NCBI GenBank assembly: GCA_047629975.1
Contig: JBLHUT010000081.1
Location: 1-12,357, forward strand
Source: JBLHUT01 sp047629975
Lineage (GTDB): Bacteria > Pseudomonadota > Alphaproteobacteria > Rhodobacterales > Rhodobacteraceae
Direction of reading: 5' to 3'
Length of the DNA stretch: 12,357 nucleotides
Shown piece by piece: positions 1 to 6,027 of this stretch. Position 1 is the first letter of the stretch; each line of letters begins with the position of its first letter. The translations under genes and the position numbers were made by a program. The notes below the pieces were generated by a model. It ran no database searches. It was not told where the DNA came from and saw only the letters and a program-made list of their open reading frames with translations.

Positions 1-129
1 ATCCTGCCCGTTATGGGAACCAACACGCTTGATCGCATCGCGCGCTTTTCGGATGCTTTCAAGGTCGAAATGGATCGCCAAATGTGGTTTGCGCTCTATA
101 CCCAAGTACTGGGGCACGAGGTGGCTTAA
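1..129 (+). CDS. Aldo/keto reductase, C-terminal fragment (5' end outside window)
   Basis: Frame 1 is open from the first base to a TAA at 127-129 and gives 42 residues, beginning ILPVMGTNTLDRI and ending VLGHEVA. This matches in layout the C-terminus of YdhF-type NADPH-dependent aldo/keto reductases: the 'PI.GS...R' strand that helps bind the cofactor phosphate, then a helix with a 'W' segment (here RQMWFALY) and a short tail. The family reduces carbonyls or oxidises alcohols with NADP(H) in the cytosol. The catalytic Tyr/Lys/Asp/His residues lie upstream, so activity cannot be judged. The stop lies 44 bases before the flavin reductase-like gene on the same strand, so co-transcription is plausible. 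Family assignment rests on a short tail compared from memory. Confidence 0.7.
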   Translation: MLPVMGTNTLDRIARFSDAFKVEMDRQMWFALYTQVLGHEVA

Positions 130-173
130 TGGCTGATGGCTCGTGCAGCACAATATAACAGGAACTCGACCAG

Positions 174-668
174 ATGGATTCATTTACCCCGGGCCCGGAA
201 ACGTCGCGTGCGTTTCGCGACACACTTGGATGTTTTGCAACCGGCATAACGGTAATCACATGCGTTGACGTGACCGGCCCGCTGGCCATGACGGCCAACT
301 CATTCGCGTCGGTATCGCTTGACCCGGCGCTTGTGCTTTGGTCCCCGGCAATATCTTCGGCGCGCCACAACAGTTTTGTGGAGGCAGACCATTTTGCAAT
401 CCACGTGCTCACCGGGGATCAGGGCGCGCTTGCGGCACGCTTTGCCACCGATGGCCGCGCGTTTCTGGCGGATGAATGGGCGGCGGATGCCCACGGGACG
501 CCCTTGCTGTCCAACTGCCTCGCGCGGTTTGTCTGCAAGCGCTTTGCGCTCCATCCAGCCGGCGACCACACTTTGATTTTGGGACAAGTCACACAAGCCG
601 CAAAAGGCACCGGTTCTCCGTTGGTTTTTGCGCAAGGGAAATACGGCCAGTTCACCTATGGGTCGTGA
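174..668 (+). CDS. Flavin reductase family protein (FMN-binding split barrel)
   Basis: A 164-residue cytosolic protein with the features of the flavin reductase domain (HpaC/ActVB/NtaB type). These are G-C-F-A-T-G-I-T-V-I-T at residues 19-29, the FMN-binding stretch M-T-A-N-S-F-A-S-V-S-L-D-P at 39-51, A-G-D-H-T-L-I-L-G at 129-137, and P-L-V-F-A-Q-G-K-Y at 149-157. Family members reduce FMN or FAD with NAD(P)H, usually to feed a two-component flavin monooxygenase, or simply bind FMN. The length is normal for the family. The ATG at 174 is preceded by AGGA at 160-163. It sits between an aldo/keto reductase and a TRAP transporter on the same strand, which suggests an oxidative catabolic context. 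No oxygenase partner is in the window. Family is confident; the specific partner is unknown. Confidence 0.88.
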   Translation: MDSFTPGPETSRAFRDTLGCFATGITVITCVDVTGPLAMTANSFASVSLDPALVLWSPAISSARHNSFVEADHFAIHVLTGDQGALAARFATDGRAFLADEWAADAHGTPLLSNCLARFVCKRFALHPAGDHTLILGQVTQAAKGTGSPLVFAQGKYGQFTYGS

Positions 669-711
669 CACCTAAAAGGGACGAATAGCGGTGCACATCT
701 TGTGACCGATC

Positions 712-720
712 AGGGAGGAG
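712..720 (+). promoter_or_regulatory. Strong ribosome binding site fixing the DctQ start
   Basis: AGGGAGGAG lies 8 bases before the ATG at 729. The frame is also open from a GTG at 702, but that GTG would place this Shine-Dalgarno sequence inside the coding region and has no comparable site upstream. The start is therefore set at 729. A nearly identical GGGAGGAG precedes the binding-protein gene of the same operon. Confidence 0.8.
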
Positions 721-728
721 AGCCCGCA

Positions 729-1337
729 ATGGGCATTTTGCTGGGCGTGCTCGCGCCGCTGAAGGTATTCAATGATGCCGCACTTGCTGTGGGTCGTTTT
801 CTGGCAATGCTGGCCTTGGCGATAATGGTCTGCTTCATTCTGGCGCAGGTTTTCTTTCGCTATGTTATGAATGATGCCCTTCCGTGGCCCGACGAGGCCG
901 CACGGTTCATGATGCTGTGGATGACCGGACTGATCGCGCCGGCGGCCTATCGTCAGGGCGGGTTCGTAGCCATCGACATGTTCGAACGCGCCCTGCCCTC
1001 GCGTATCGCACTTGGTGTCTCGCTGGCATTGATGGGCGTGTCGCTGGTGGTTCTGGTCTATCTGTTGCGCATCGGCTGGTCCGAGGTCACGGGCTTTGCC
1101 GGCTCTTTCAAAACCGCGTCGCTCTATACATTCATCCAGCCAAGCTGGAGCAATATGAACATCGAGTTCGGTCTGGCCAAGATGCCACGTTCACACATGA
1201 TGGCATCTCTTGTTTTTGGCCTGAGCTTGATGATCGTTGTGAATATCGAACTTGTGCTGCGTACGTTTGTGCATCTTCTGGGGGGTGGCGACCGGCTTCA
1301 ACCGCTGAACGAGACAGATATGGCAGGTGCAGAATGA
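729..1337 (+). CDS. TRAP transporter small permease (DctQ family)
   Basis: A 202-residue inner-membrane protein with about four hydrophobic segments (roughly residues 19-44, 57-76, 92-115 and 155-180). It has the DctQ signature around residues 39-65: A-Q-V-F-F-R-Y-V-M-N, then L-P-W-P-D-E-A-A-R-F, then the LWMT segment. In TRAP transporters this subunit pairs with the large permease to import small organic acids or related solutes, driven by a sodium or proton gradient, after delivery by a periplasmic binding protein. The start is ATG 729, chosen for the AGGGAGGAG site 8 bases upstream. Its last codons overlap the DctM gene by four bases (ATGA), so the two permeases are probably translationally coupled. 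The substrate is not readable from this subunit. Confidence 0.93.
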   Translation: MGILLGVLAPLKVFNDAALAVGRFLAMLALAIMVCFILAQVFFRYVMNDALPWPDEAARFMMLWMTGLIAPAAYRQGGFVAIDMFERALPSRIALGVSLALMGVSLVVLVYLLRIGWSEVTGFAGSFKTASLYTFIQPSWSNMNIEFGLAKMPRSHMMASLVFGLSLMIVVNIELVLRTFVHLLGGGDRLQPLNETDMAGAE

Positions 1338-2833
1338 GTGTTCTTATCTGGTTTCTTCCGATTTTCCTTGTGATCCTGATGATGGGCCTGCCGGTGTTTT
1401 TTGCCCTTATGGCAGCACCGGGAGGAATTTTGCTGTTCGCCGGTCAGGAGAATGACCTCAAGCTGCTGTACCGGGCGCTGTACAACGGGATGGACAGCTT
1501 TCCGCTCATGGCGTTGCCGTTCTTTATGCTCGCCGGAGAGGTCATGAACCGCGGTGGCATCACAATGCGGCTTGTCGAGTTCTCACAAGCGTTTATGGGG
1601 CATTTGCGTGGCGGGTTGGCGCATGTGAACATCCTGTCGTCAATGCTGTTTGCAGGGCTTTCGGGGTCGGCTGTGGCAGATACCTCGGCGCTTGGCTCGA
1701 CGCTCATTCCGGCGATGGAAAAAAACGGCTACACTCGGCGTTTTGCGGCGGCGATCACGGCGGCCAGCTCTGTTATCGGGCCGATTATTCCGCCCTCCGG
1801 CATCATGATCATTTATGCGTATGTGATGGGCGAGAGCGTTGCGGCGCTTTTTCTCGCGGGGATTGTACCGGGCATTCTGGTCGGTGTGGGCCTGATGGTC
1901 ATGGTGCGGCTGCTGGCCGACAAATACGACCTGCCAAAGGCAGAGCGGATCGTGCAGCGCAACCAGACCGTCAGCCCTGTTGAATACTGGGTGAGCTTTG
2001 CGTTGCTGCGCATCAACATCGGCGGGCTGCTTTATGCGCTGTCGGCACCCTTGCGGGATTTGGCAGGGGTATCGGTCAGTGGCTGGACGGCCTTTGGATT
2101 GTTCCTGATTTTCTGCGGCGTGGCCCATAGCCTGTTGATGCGCTATCGCCGCGTCGTCAGCTCGGATTTCCGCATGGTCTGCAAAAAGGCAGTGGCACCG
2201 TTGCAGACGCCGATCATTATCCTCGGCGGTATCCTGATCGGGGTCTTCACGCCAACAGAAGCCAGTGCAATCGCCGTCGCCTATGCCTTGCTCGTCAGCT
2301 TCTTTGTGCTGCGCTCGATGACGTTGCGCGATCTGGTACCGGTTTTGACGCGCTCTGCCATGGCATCCGCCACGGTCTTGTTGCTGGTGGGGGCCGCTGT
2401 CAGCTTCAAGACAGTGGTCGCGCTGTCGCAGGCGCCGCAAATTCTGGCTGATGCAATCCTCGGGTTGTCAGACAATCCGCTGATCTTGCTCTTTTTGATC
2501 AACATCCTGCTTTTCATTGTGGGAATGTTTCTTGATGCGGGGCCGGCAATTATCATTCTGGGGCCGATCCTCGGGCCGATTTTTGTGGATATGGGCGTGC
2601 ATCCTGTCCACTTCGCGATCATCATGTCCGTAAACCTGACGGTTGGGTTGGCAACGCCGCCCATGGGACTTGTGCTGTTTGTGGCATCAAGTGTGTCGGG
2701 AGAACGGGTTGAAACCATCGCAAAGGCCATCTTGCCATTCTTGGCTGTCGAAGTTGTCGTGATATTTATGATCACCTACATTCCAGCCATTTCCATGACG
2801 ATCCCGCGTCTTGCGGGTTTTGTGACACCATAA
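1334..2833 (+). CDS. TRAP transporter large permease (DctM family), with extended central region
   Basis: A 499-residue polytopic inner-membrane protein and the ion-coupled translocation subunit of a TRAP transporter. Family motifs in order: L-P-F-F-M-L-A-G-E-V-M at 61-71, G-L-S-G-S-A-V-A-D-T-S-A at 108-119, I-G-P-I-I-P-P-S-G-I at 148-157, G-V-F-T-P-T-E-A at 303-310, F-L-D-A-G-P-A at 399-405, and G-L-A-T-P-P-M-G at 438-445. The start is the ATG at 1334, which overlaps the end of the DctQ gene as ATGA. The frame stays open far upstream, but that part is a shadow of DctQ. Typical DctM proteins are about 425-440 residues. The excess lies between about residues 205 and 285, where two additional hydrophobic stretches (about 219-238 and 250-269) interrupt the usual link to the GVFTPTEA half. 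Confidence 0.94.
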   Translation: MSVLIWFLPIFLVILMMGLPVFFALMAAPGGILLFAGQENDLKLLYRALYNGMDSFPLMALPFFMLAGEVMNRGGITMRLVEFSQAFMGHLRGGLAHVNILSSMLFAGLSGSAVADTSALGSTLIPAMEKNGYTRRFAAAITAASSVIGPIIPPSGIMIIYAYVMGESVAALFLAGIVPGILVGVGLMVMVRLLADKYDLPKAERIVQRNQTVSPVEYWVSFALLRINIGGLLYALSAPLRDLAGVSVSGWTAFGLFLIFCGVAHSLLMRYRRVVSSDFRMVCKKAVAPLQTPIIILGGILIGVFTPTEASAIAVAYALLVSFFVLRSMTLRDLVPVLTRSAMASATVLLLVGAAVSFKTVVALSQAPQILADAILGLSDNPLILLFLINILLFIVGMFLDAGPAIIILGPILGPIFVDMGVHPVHFAIIMSVNLTVGLATPPMGLVLFVASSVSGERVETIAKAILPFLAVEVVVIFMITYIPAISMTIPRLAGFVTP

Positions 2834-2862
2834 AGACAATAAATATAAAGGGAGGAGCTAAC

Positions 2863-3933
2863 ATGCTTAAGACGATGACGACAGCGGCGCTTACAGCCGC
2901 GATGATTTTTGGCGGCACGGCCACGACATGGGCTGCGGGCCACGGCGAAAAGATGACGTTGCGCGCCACTGCCAACTCGAACGAGAATGACGAGGATTAT
3001 GACGGGCTGATCGTCTTTAAGAACTTCGTCGAGGCAGCCTCGAACGGAGCGATCGAAGTGGAGCTGTTTATCGGCACCCAGCTCTGCTCGAACGGGGCGG
3101 AATGTCTGGCCGGTGTGGCCGACGGATCAATCGACATCTATATCTCGACCTCGGGCGGTGCCTCGGGCATTTTTCCGTATGTTCAGGTGCTTGACCTGCC
3201 GTATCTGATGGCTGACGACCGCATCGCGGAAACTGTGCTTCAGGGCGATTTCACGCGCAAAATGCGCGAGATGGCGCTGGCTGACAGTGGCGATTCGATC
3301 CGGCTGATGACCATCGGCAACACCGGCGGCTGGCGCAACTTTGCCAACACCAAGCGCCGCGTCCAAAGCCCGTCCGACATGGACGGCCTTAAAATCCGGA
3401 CCGTGGTTGCCGACCTGCCACAGGAGCTGGTGAAGGCGCTTGGAGCCTCCCCGACACCGATCCCGTGGCCCGAGCTTTTCACCTCGTTCCAGACCGGTGT
3501 TGTCGAAGGATCCAAGAACGGCATCACCGACATCATGGGCATGAAGTTTCCCGATGCCGGCCTGCAATACGTAACGCTGGACGGTCACGCCTACATGGGC
3601 GCGCTGTGGTGGATGAACAACGCACGTTTTACCGGCATGGATGATGCCATGAAGCGCGTGATCGTTGATGGTTTTTATGCACTCCAGCAGGCCACATTTG
3701 CCTCGCCCAAGCGTAAGTCCATTCAGGCGTATGCCGATTTTGTCGCCGGTGGCGGGGATCTGTATGTACCCAGCCCCGAGGAAAAGGCTGCATTCAAAAC
3801 CGCAGCTTCGCCCGTTTATGACTGGTTCAAATCGAACGTCGATGGTGGCGAGGTTATTTTTGACGCGCTGACAACCGCCGTTGCTGCCGCAGAAGCCGAT
3901 ATCGACGCCGGCCGCATGATGGACATGAAATAG
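2863..3933 (+). CDS. TRAP transporter periplasmic solute-binding protein (DctP family)
   Basis: A 356-residue exported protein. Residues 1-24 form a signal peptide (Lys3, a hydrophobic core, likely cleavage after T-W-A). The mature part has the DctP layout: L-F-I-G-T-Q-L at 68-74, D-G-S-I-D at 87-91, L-D-L-P-Y-L at 110-115, and S-D-M-D-G-L-K-I-R-T at 171-180. Arg179 in that last motif is the family's conserved arginine, which normally binds a substrate carboxylate. P-W-P-E-L-F-T-S-F-Q-T-G-V-V-E-G follows at 201-216. It captures the solute in the periplasm and hands it to DctQM. A strong Shine-Dalgarno sequence (GGGAGGAG, about 2850-2857) precedes the ATG. It lies 29 bases after DctM and is followed by a terminator hairpin, so it closes the operon. 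Two cysteines (75 and 81) flank the Q-L-C-S-N-G-A-E-C loop and could form a disulfide. Confidence 0.94.
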   Translation: MLKTMTTAALTAAMIFGGTATTWAAGHGEKMTLRATANSNENDEDYDGLIVFKNFVEAASNGAIEVELFIGTQLCSNGAECLAGVADGSIDIYISTSGGASGIFPYVQVLDLPYLMADDRIAETVLQGDFTRKMREMALADSGDSIRLMTIGNTGGWRNFANTKRRVQSPSDMDGLKIRTVVADLPQELVKALGASPTPIPWPELFTSFQTGVVEGSKNGITDIMGMKFPDAGLQYVTLDGHAYMGALWWMNNARFTGMDDAMKRVIVDGFYALQQATFASPKRKSIQAYADFVAGGGDLYVPSPEEKAAFKTAASPVYDWFKSNVDGGEVIFDALTTAVAAAEADIDAGRMMDMK

Positions 3934-3952
3934 ACATTCCAACTTGAAAACC

Positions 3953-3985
3953 GGAAAGGCGCGGTTCGGATATCGCGCCTTTTCC
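3953..3985. terminator. Bidirectional intrinsic terminator between convergent DctP and Sel1 genes
   Basis: The left arm GGAAAGGCGCG (3953-3963) pairs with CGCGCCTTTTCC (3974-3985) across a 10-base loop. It forms nine uninterrupted pairs (AAAGGCGCG/CGCGCCTTT), one bulged T, then two G-C pairs. It lies 20 bases after the DctP stop and 10 bases beyond the Sel1-gene stop on the other strand. The T run on the + strand falls in and just after the 3' arm; on the - strand the arm is followed by GGTTTTC. The position between two convergent genes fits a shared terminator. Confidence 0.8.
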
Positions 3986-3994
3986 ACTTCAGAT

Positions 3995-4477
3995 TTACCG
4001 GAACGGGTACATCCAGACCCTATAATCATCGATCAAAACATGCGCCTTTTCAATCTGCTCCGCCGACATCTTCTTGCGCACTTCATCGACACTGATCGCG
4101 GCGTCGGGGTCACCCCCTATCGTGCTGAGAGCATACCACATGTAGGCGCGTGTCAGATCGGGTGCTGTCAGACCAAGACCGGTTTCGTAGTACCAACCGA
4201 TCCCGGATTGCGCCCCCGGATGCCCCTTGAGCGAGGCACGCAAATACCATTCGAACGCCCGGCTCACATCCCGCTCCACCCCAAGGCCAAGAGCATACAT
4301 CACCCCGATCAGTTCCTCGGCATCCGCATTGCCAGACCGCGCAGCCGGCCAAAGCGCGGCCCGCGCCTCGGCAAATCTGCCGCTCTCCATCAGATCGCGC
4401 GCCTCTTCGATCTCGGCCTGCACCGGGGCCGCCAGACACGCCAACACGAACGCCATGCGAAGGGTAAATTTTTGCAT
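3995..4477 (-). CDS. Secreted Sel1-repeat (TPR-like) protein
   Basis: A 160-residue protein with a signal peptide (Lys3 and Arg7, a hydrophobic core, likely cleavage after A-P-V-Q-A at residue 21), so probably periplasmic. The mature part begins with a TPR-like helix pair (about 24-50) and then carries two Sel1-like repeats. The first is about 52-87, with the G-V-M-Y-A-L-G-L-G-V core, and the second about 88-123, with G-W-Y-Y-E-T-G-L-G. The C-terminal tail (131-160) is charged and contains a helix. Sel1 repeats form alpha solenoids for protein-protein contact; no enzymatic residues are expected. The ATG at 4477 has AAAGGA 10 bases upstream (4488-4493). The next Met (residue 8) would leave a signal peptide without an N-terminal positive charge. 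The gene is divergent from the di-heme protein gene and abuts its start codon. The partner and role are unknown. Confidence 0.82.
   Translation of the reverse strand: MQKFTLRMAFVLACLAAPVQAEIEEARDLMESGRFAEARAALWPAARSGNADAEELIGVMYALGLGVERDVSRAFEWYLRASLKGHPGAQSGIGWYYETGLGLTAPDLTRAYMWYALSTIGGDPDAAISVDEVRKKMSAEQIEKAHVLIDDYRVWMYPFR
4459..4464 (+). promoter_or_regulatory. Ribosome binding site for a TTG start of the di-heme protein gene
   Basis: GAAGGG lies 7 bases before TTG at 4472-4474. The alternative ATG at 4514 would begin at the end of the hydrophobic leader (M-A-A-P-L-P-D-P) and remove the signal peptide that a c-type cytochrome needs. No ATG or GTG was found in the frame close upstream. 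This site therefore supports the TTG start, inside the coding sequence of the divergent Sel1 gene. Confidence 0.65.
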
Positions 4478-5782
4478 CTGCTCTGCATCCTTTGGTTTGG
4501 CGCAGTCCCTGCCATGGCTGCCCCCCTTCCCGATCCATTGACCGATGCCGACTTTCTAACGCTGGATACCGGGCAGGCCAAGCTCGGACAGCTTTTGTTT
4601 TATGACAATATCCTGTCGGGAAACCGTAACATCAGTTGTGGAACCTGCCATCATCACGATCAAAACAGCGGTGACGGGCTCAGCCTCGGAATCGGCGAAG
4701 GCGGGCGCGGCGTGGGCCCCAAGCGGAAGGGCGGACAAGGTAAAGACCGGATTGCAAAGCGCATTCCGCGCAACGCCTCGGCGCTTTGGAACCTTGGTCA
4801 CAAGGACATCAACATTCTGTTTCACGACGGGCGGCTCGAGACGAGCGACCTTTACGGAAACGGCTTCAACTCCCCGGCCGAGGAATGGCTGCCACAAGGC
4901 TTGCCCAATATTCTCGCCGCACAAGCGCTTTTTCCGATGACGGCCCAATTCGAAATGGCCGGAAACCCGCGCGAGAACGAGATCGCCGGCGCGGTCCATG
5001 ACCGGATAGATGCCGCTTGGCCGATTCTTGCACAGCGTGTCCGGACCATCCCCGCTTATGGCGCCGCTTTTGTCGAGGCCTTTGCCCATATCGACGCCCC
5101 CGAACAGGTCACGATCGTGGAAATCGCAACCGCAATCGCGGCCTTTATCGGTACGGAATGGCGCAATCACGACAGCCCGTTCGATGCCTATCTCCAAGGG
5201 GACCCAACCGCCCTGAGCCCAGAACAAACCCGCGGCATGACCCTGTTTTACGGGCCTGCAGGGTGTTCGGGCTGTCACGCAGGCCCGTTGCTGAGTGACC
5301 AGAAATTCCACGCGCTTGCGTTGCCGCAATTCGGACCGGGACGCACCCGCCGCTTTGACCCCTATGCCCGAGACGTCGGGCGCATGGCAGAGAGCGACAG
5401 CCTCGAAGATGCCTACCGCTTTCGCACTCCCCCGCTCAGAAACGTGGCGCTCACGGCACCTTACGGGCATAACGGCGCGTATCCGACGCTGGACGGTATC
5501 GTGCGCCACCACCTTGAGCCCCTTGGCAGCCTTGCCCGTTGGCAGCCGGACCTTGCCCGTTTACCAGATGTTCCGTGGCTGGCCGCCGCAGATTTTATCG
5601 TGCGCGATGATGCCCGCGAGGCCGCACGCCACAGCGCGCGCATTGATGTTACCCCCACGCCTCTGGCCGACATACAGGTGGCAGAAATTGTAGCCTTCCT
5701 GAACGGTTTGACCGGCCGCACTGCGCACATCCGCCCGTTGGGGCGCCCTGCGCAGGTGCCCAGCGGACTGCCCGTAGACTGA
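4472..5782 (+). CDS. Periplasmic di-heme cytochrome c peroxidase / MauG superfamily protein
   Basis: A 436-residue protein when started at TTG 4472. Residues 1-16 form a short signal peptide (H-L-L-C-I-L-W-F-G-A-V-P-A-M-A), cleaved before A-P-L-P-D-P. Two covalent heme-c motifs are present: C-G-T-C-H at 56-60 and C-S-G-C-H at 265-269. Other family landmarks are the R-I-P-R-N-A-S-A-L-W-N-L-G segment (97-109), F-H-D-G-R-L at 117-122, and F-R-T-P-P-L-R-N-V-A-L-T-A-P-Y-G-H-N-G at 317-335. Members reduce hydrogen peroxide (CcpA) or perform long-range oxidation through a high-valent heme (MauG). Substrate and partner are unknown here; no methylamine or methanobactin genes are nearby. Where CCP has its heme-ligand Met and MauG a Tyr, this protein reads I-V-R-H-H-L (343-348). 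The frame remains open upstream to 3944, but that part is antisense to the Sel1 gene. Superfamily is confident; the exact start is moderate. Confidence 0.87.
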   Translation: MHLLCILWFGAVPAMAAPLPDPLTDADFLTLDTGQAKLGQLLFYDNILSGNRNISCGTCHHHDQNSGDGLSLGIGEGGRGVGPKRKGGQGKDRIAKRIPRNASALWNLGHKDINILFHDGRLETSDLYGNGFNSPAEEWLPQGLPNILAAQALFPMTAQFEMAGNPRENEIAGAVHDRIDAAWPILAQRVRTIPAYGAAFVEAFAHIDAPEQVTIVEIATAIAAFIGTEWRNHDSPFDAYLQGDPTALSPEQTRGMTLFYGPAGCSGCHAGPLLSDQKFHALALPQFGPGRTRRFDPYARDVGRMAESDSLEDAYRFRTPPLRNVALTAPYGHNGAYPTLDGIVRHHLEPLGSLARWQPDLARLPDVPWLAAADFIVRDDAREAARHSARIDVTPTPLADIQVAEIVAFLNGLTGRTAHIRPLGRPAQVPSGLPVD

Positions 5783-6027
5783 CTTTATTTTGGGCAACAG
5801 CCCAATATTTGGCCATCTTTTCGGGGAGGCGCGTGAATTTTTGTGCATCAGTCAACATTTGAATGAAAGGTTTTTGACCATTTTCATACCGGCTGTGGCA
5901 CAAAAAGGAGTATTCACCACATAAGCCGCATTGAAGTCCCTGCCTGCCCACGTCAAAAGGCCATCCTGCTTCGCGTCGTCGCCGTGTGTCCTTTTTCGAA
6001 AGACATCCTGATCAAAGGTCTTTGCCA
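5783..6027. other. Intergenic region ahead of the transglutaminase-like gene
   Basis: 245 bases without a convincing gene. Visible elements are the hairpin at 5790-5805, an inverted repeat GTCAA (5851-5855) / TTGAC (5874-5878), and a weak promoter-like pair, TTGAAT (5859-5864) and TTCATA (5883-5888), spaced 18 bases. The region is more AT-rich around 5806-5915 than its neighbours, as expected of a promoter. AAAAAGGAG at 5902-5910 looks like a ribosome binding site but no ATG, GTG or TTG follows at a usable distance. Promoter placement is a guess. Confidence 0.4.
5790..5805 (+). terminator. Possible weak terminator after the di-heme protein gene
   Basis: TTGGGC (5790-5795) pairs perfectly with GCCCAA (5800-5805) around a four-base AACA loop, starting 7 bases after the stop codon. 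The downstream tract (TATTTGG) is a poor U run, so termination may be inefficient or the hairpin may only protect the 3' end. Confidence 0.45.

Noticed and set aside
702..728. GTG start for DctQ adding nine residues.
   Set aside because: The strong AGGGAGGAG lies inside this extension and is ideally placed for the ATG at 729.
884..1333. Open frame extending the DctM gene upstream by 150 codons.
   Set aside because: It overlaps DctQ in another frame and its residues (many Arg, Gly, His) do not look like a membrane protein. The ATGA junction at 1334 is the normal start.
3127..4029. 300-codon - strand frame opposite the DctP gene.
   Set aside because: Shadow of DctP in a GC-rich genome. Its composition (Cys, His, Arg rich) has no recognisable domain, and it crosses the terminator at 3953-3985 and the Sel1 stop.
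3944..4471. Open + strand frame of about 176 codons running into the di-heme protein gene, as if giving it a long N-terminal extension.
   Set aside because: It is antisense to the Sel1 gene and has no domain character. It would bury the signal peptide of a c-type cytochrome in the interior. A TTG start with a good ribosome binding site explains the gene better.
4556..5512. 318-codon - strand frame opposite the di-heme gene.
   Set aside because: The + strand product has two heme motifs and family landmarks over the same region. The antisense product shows nothing recognisable.
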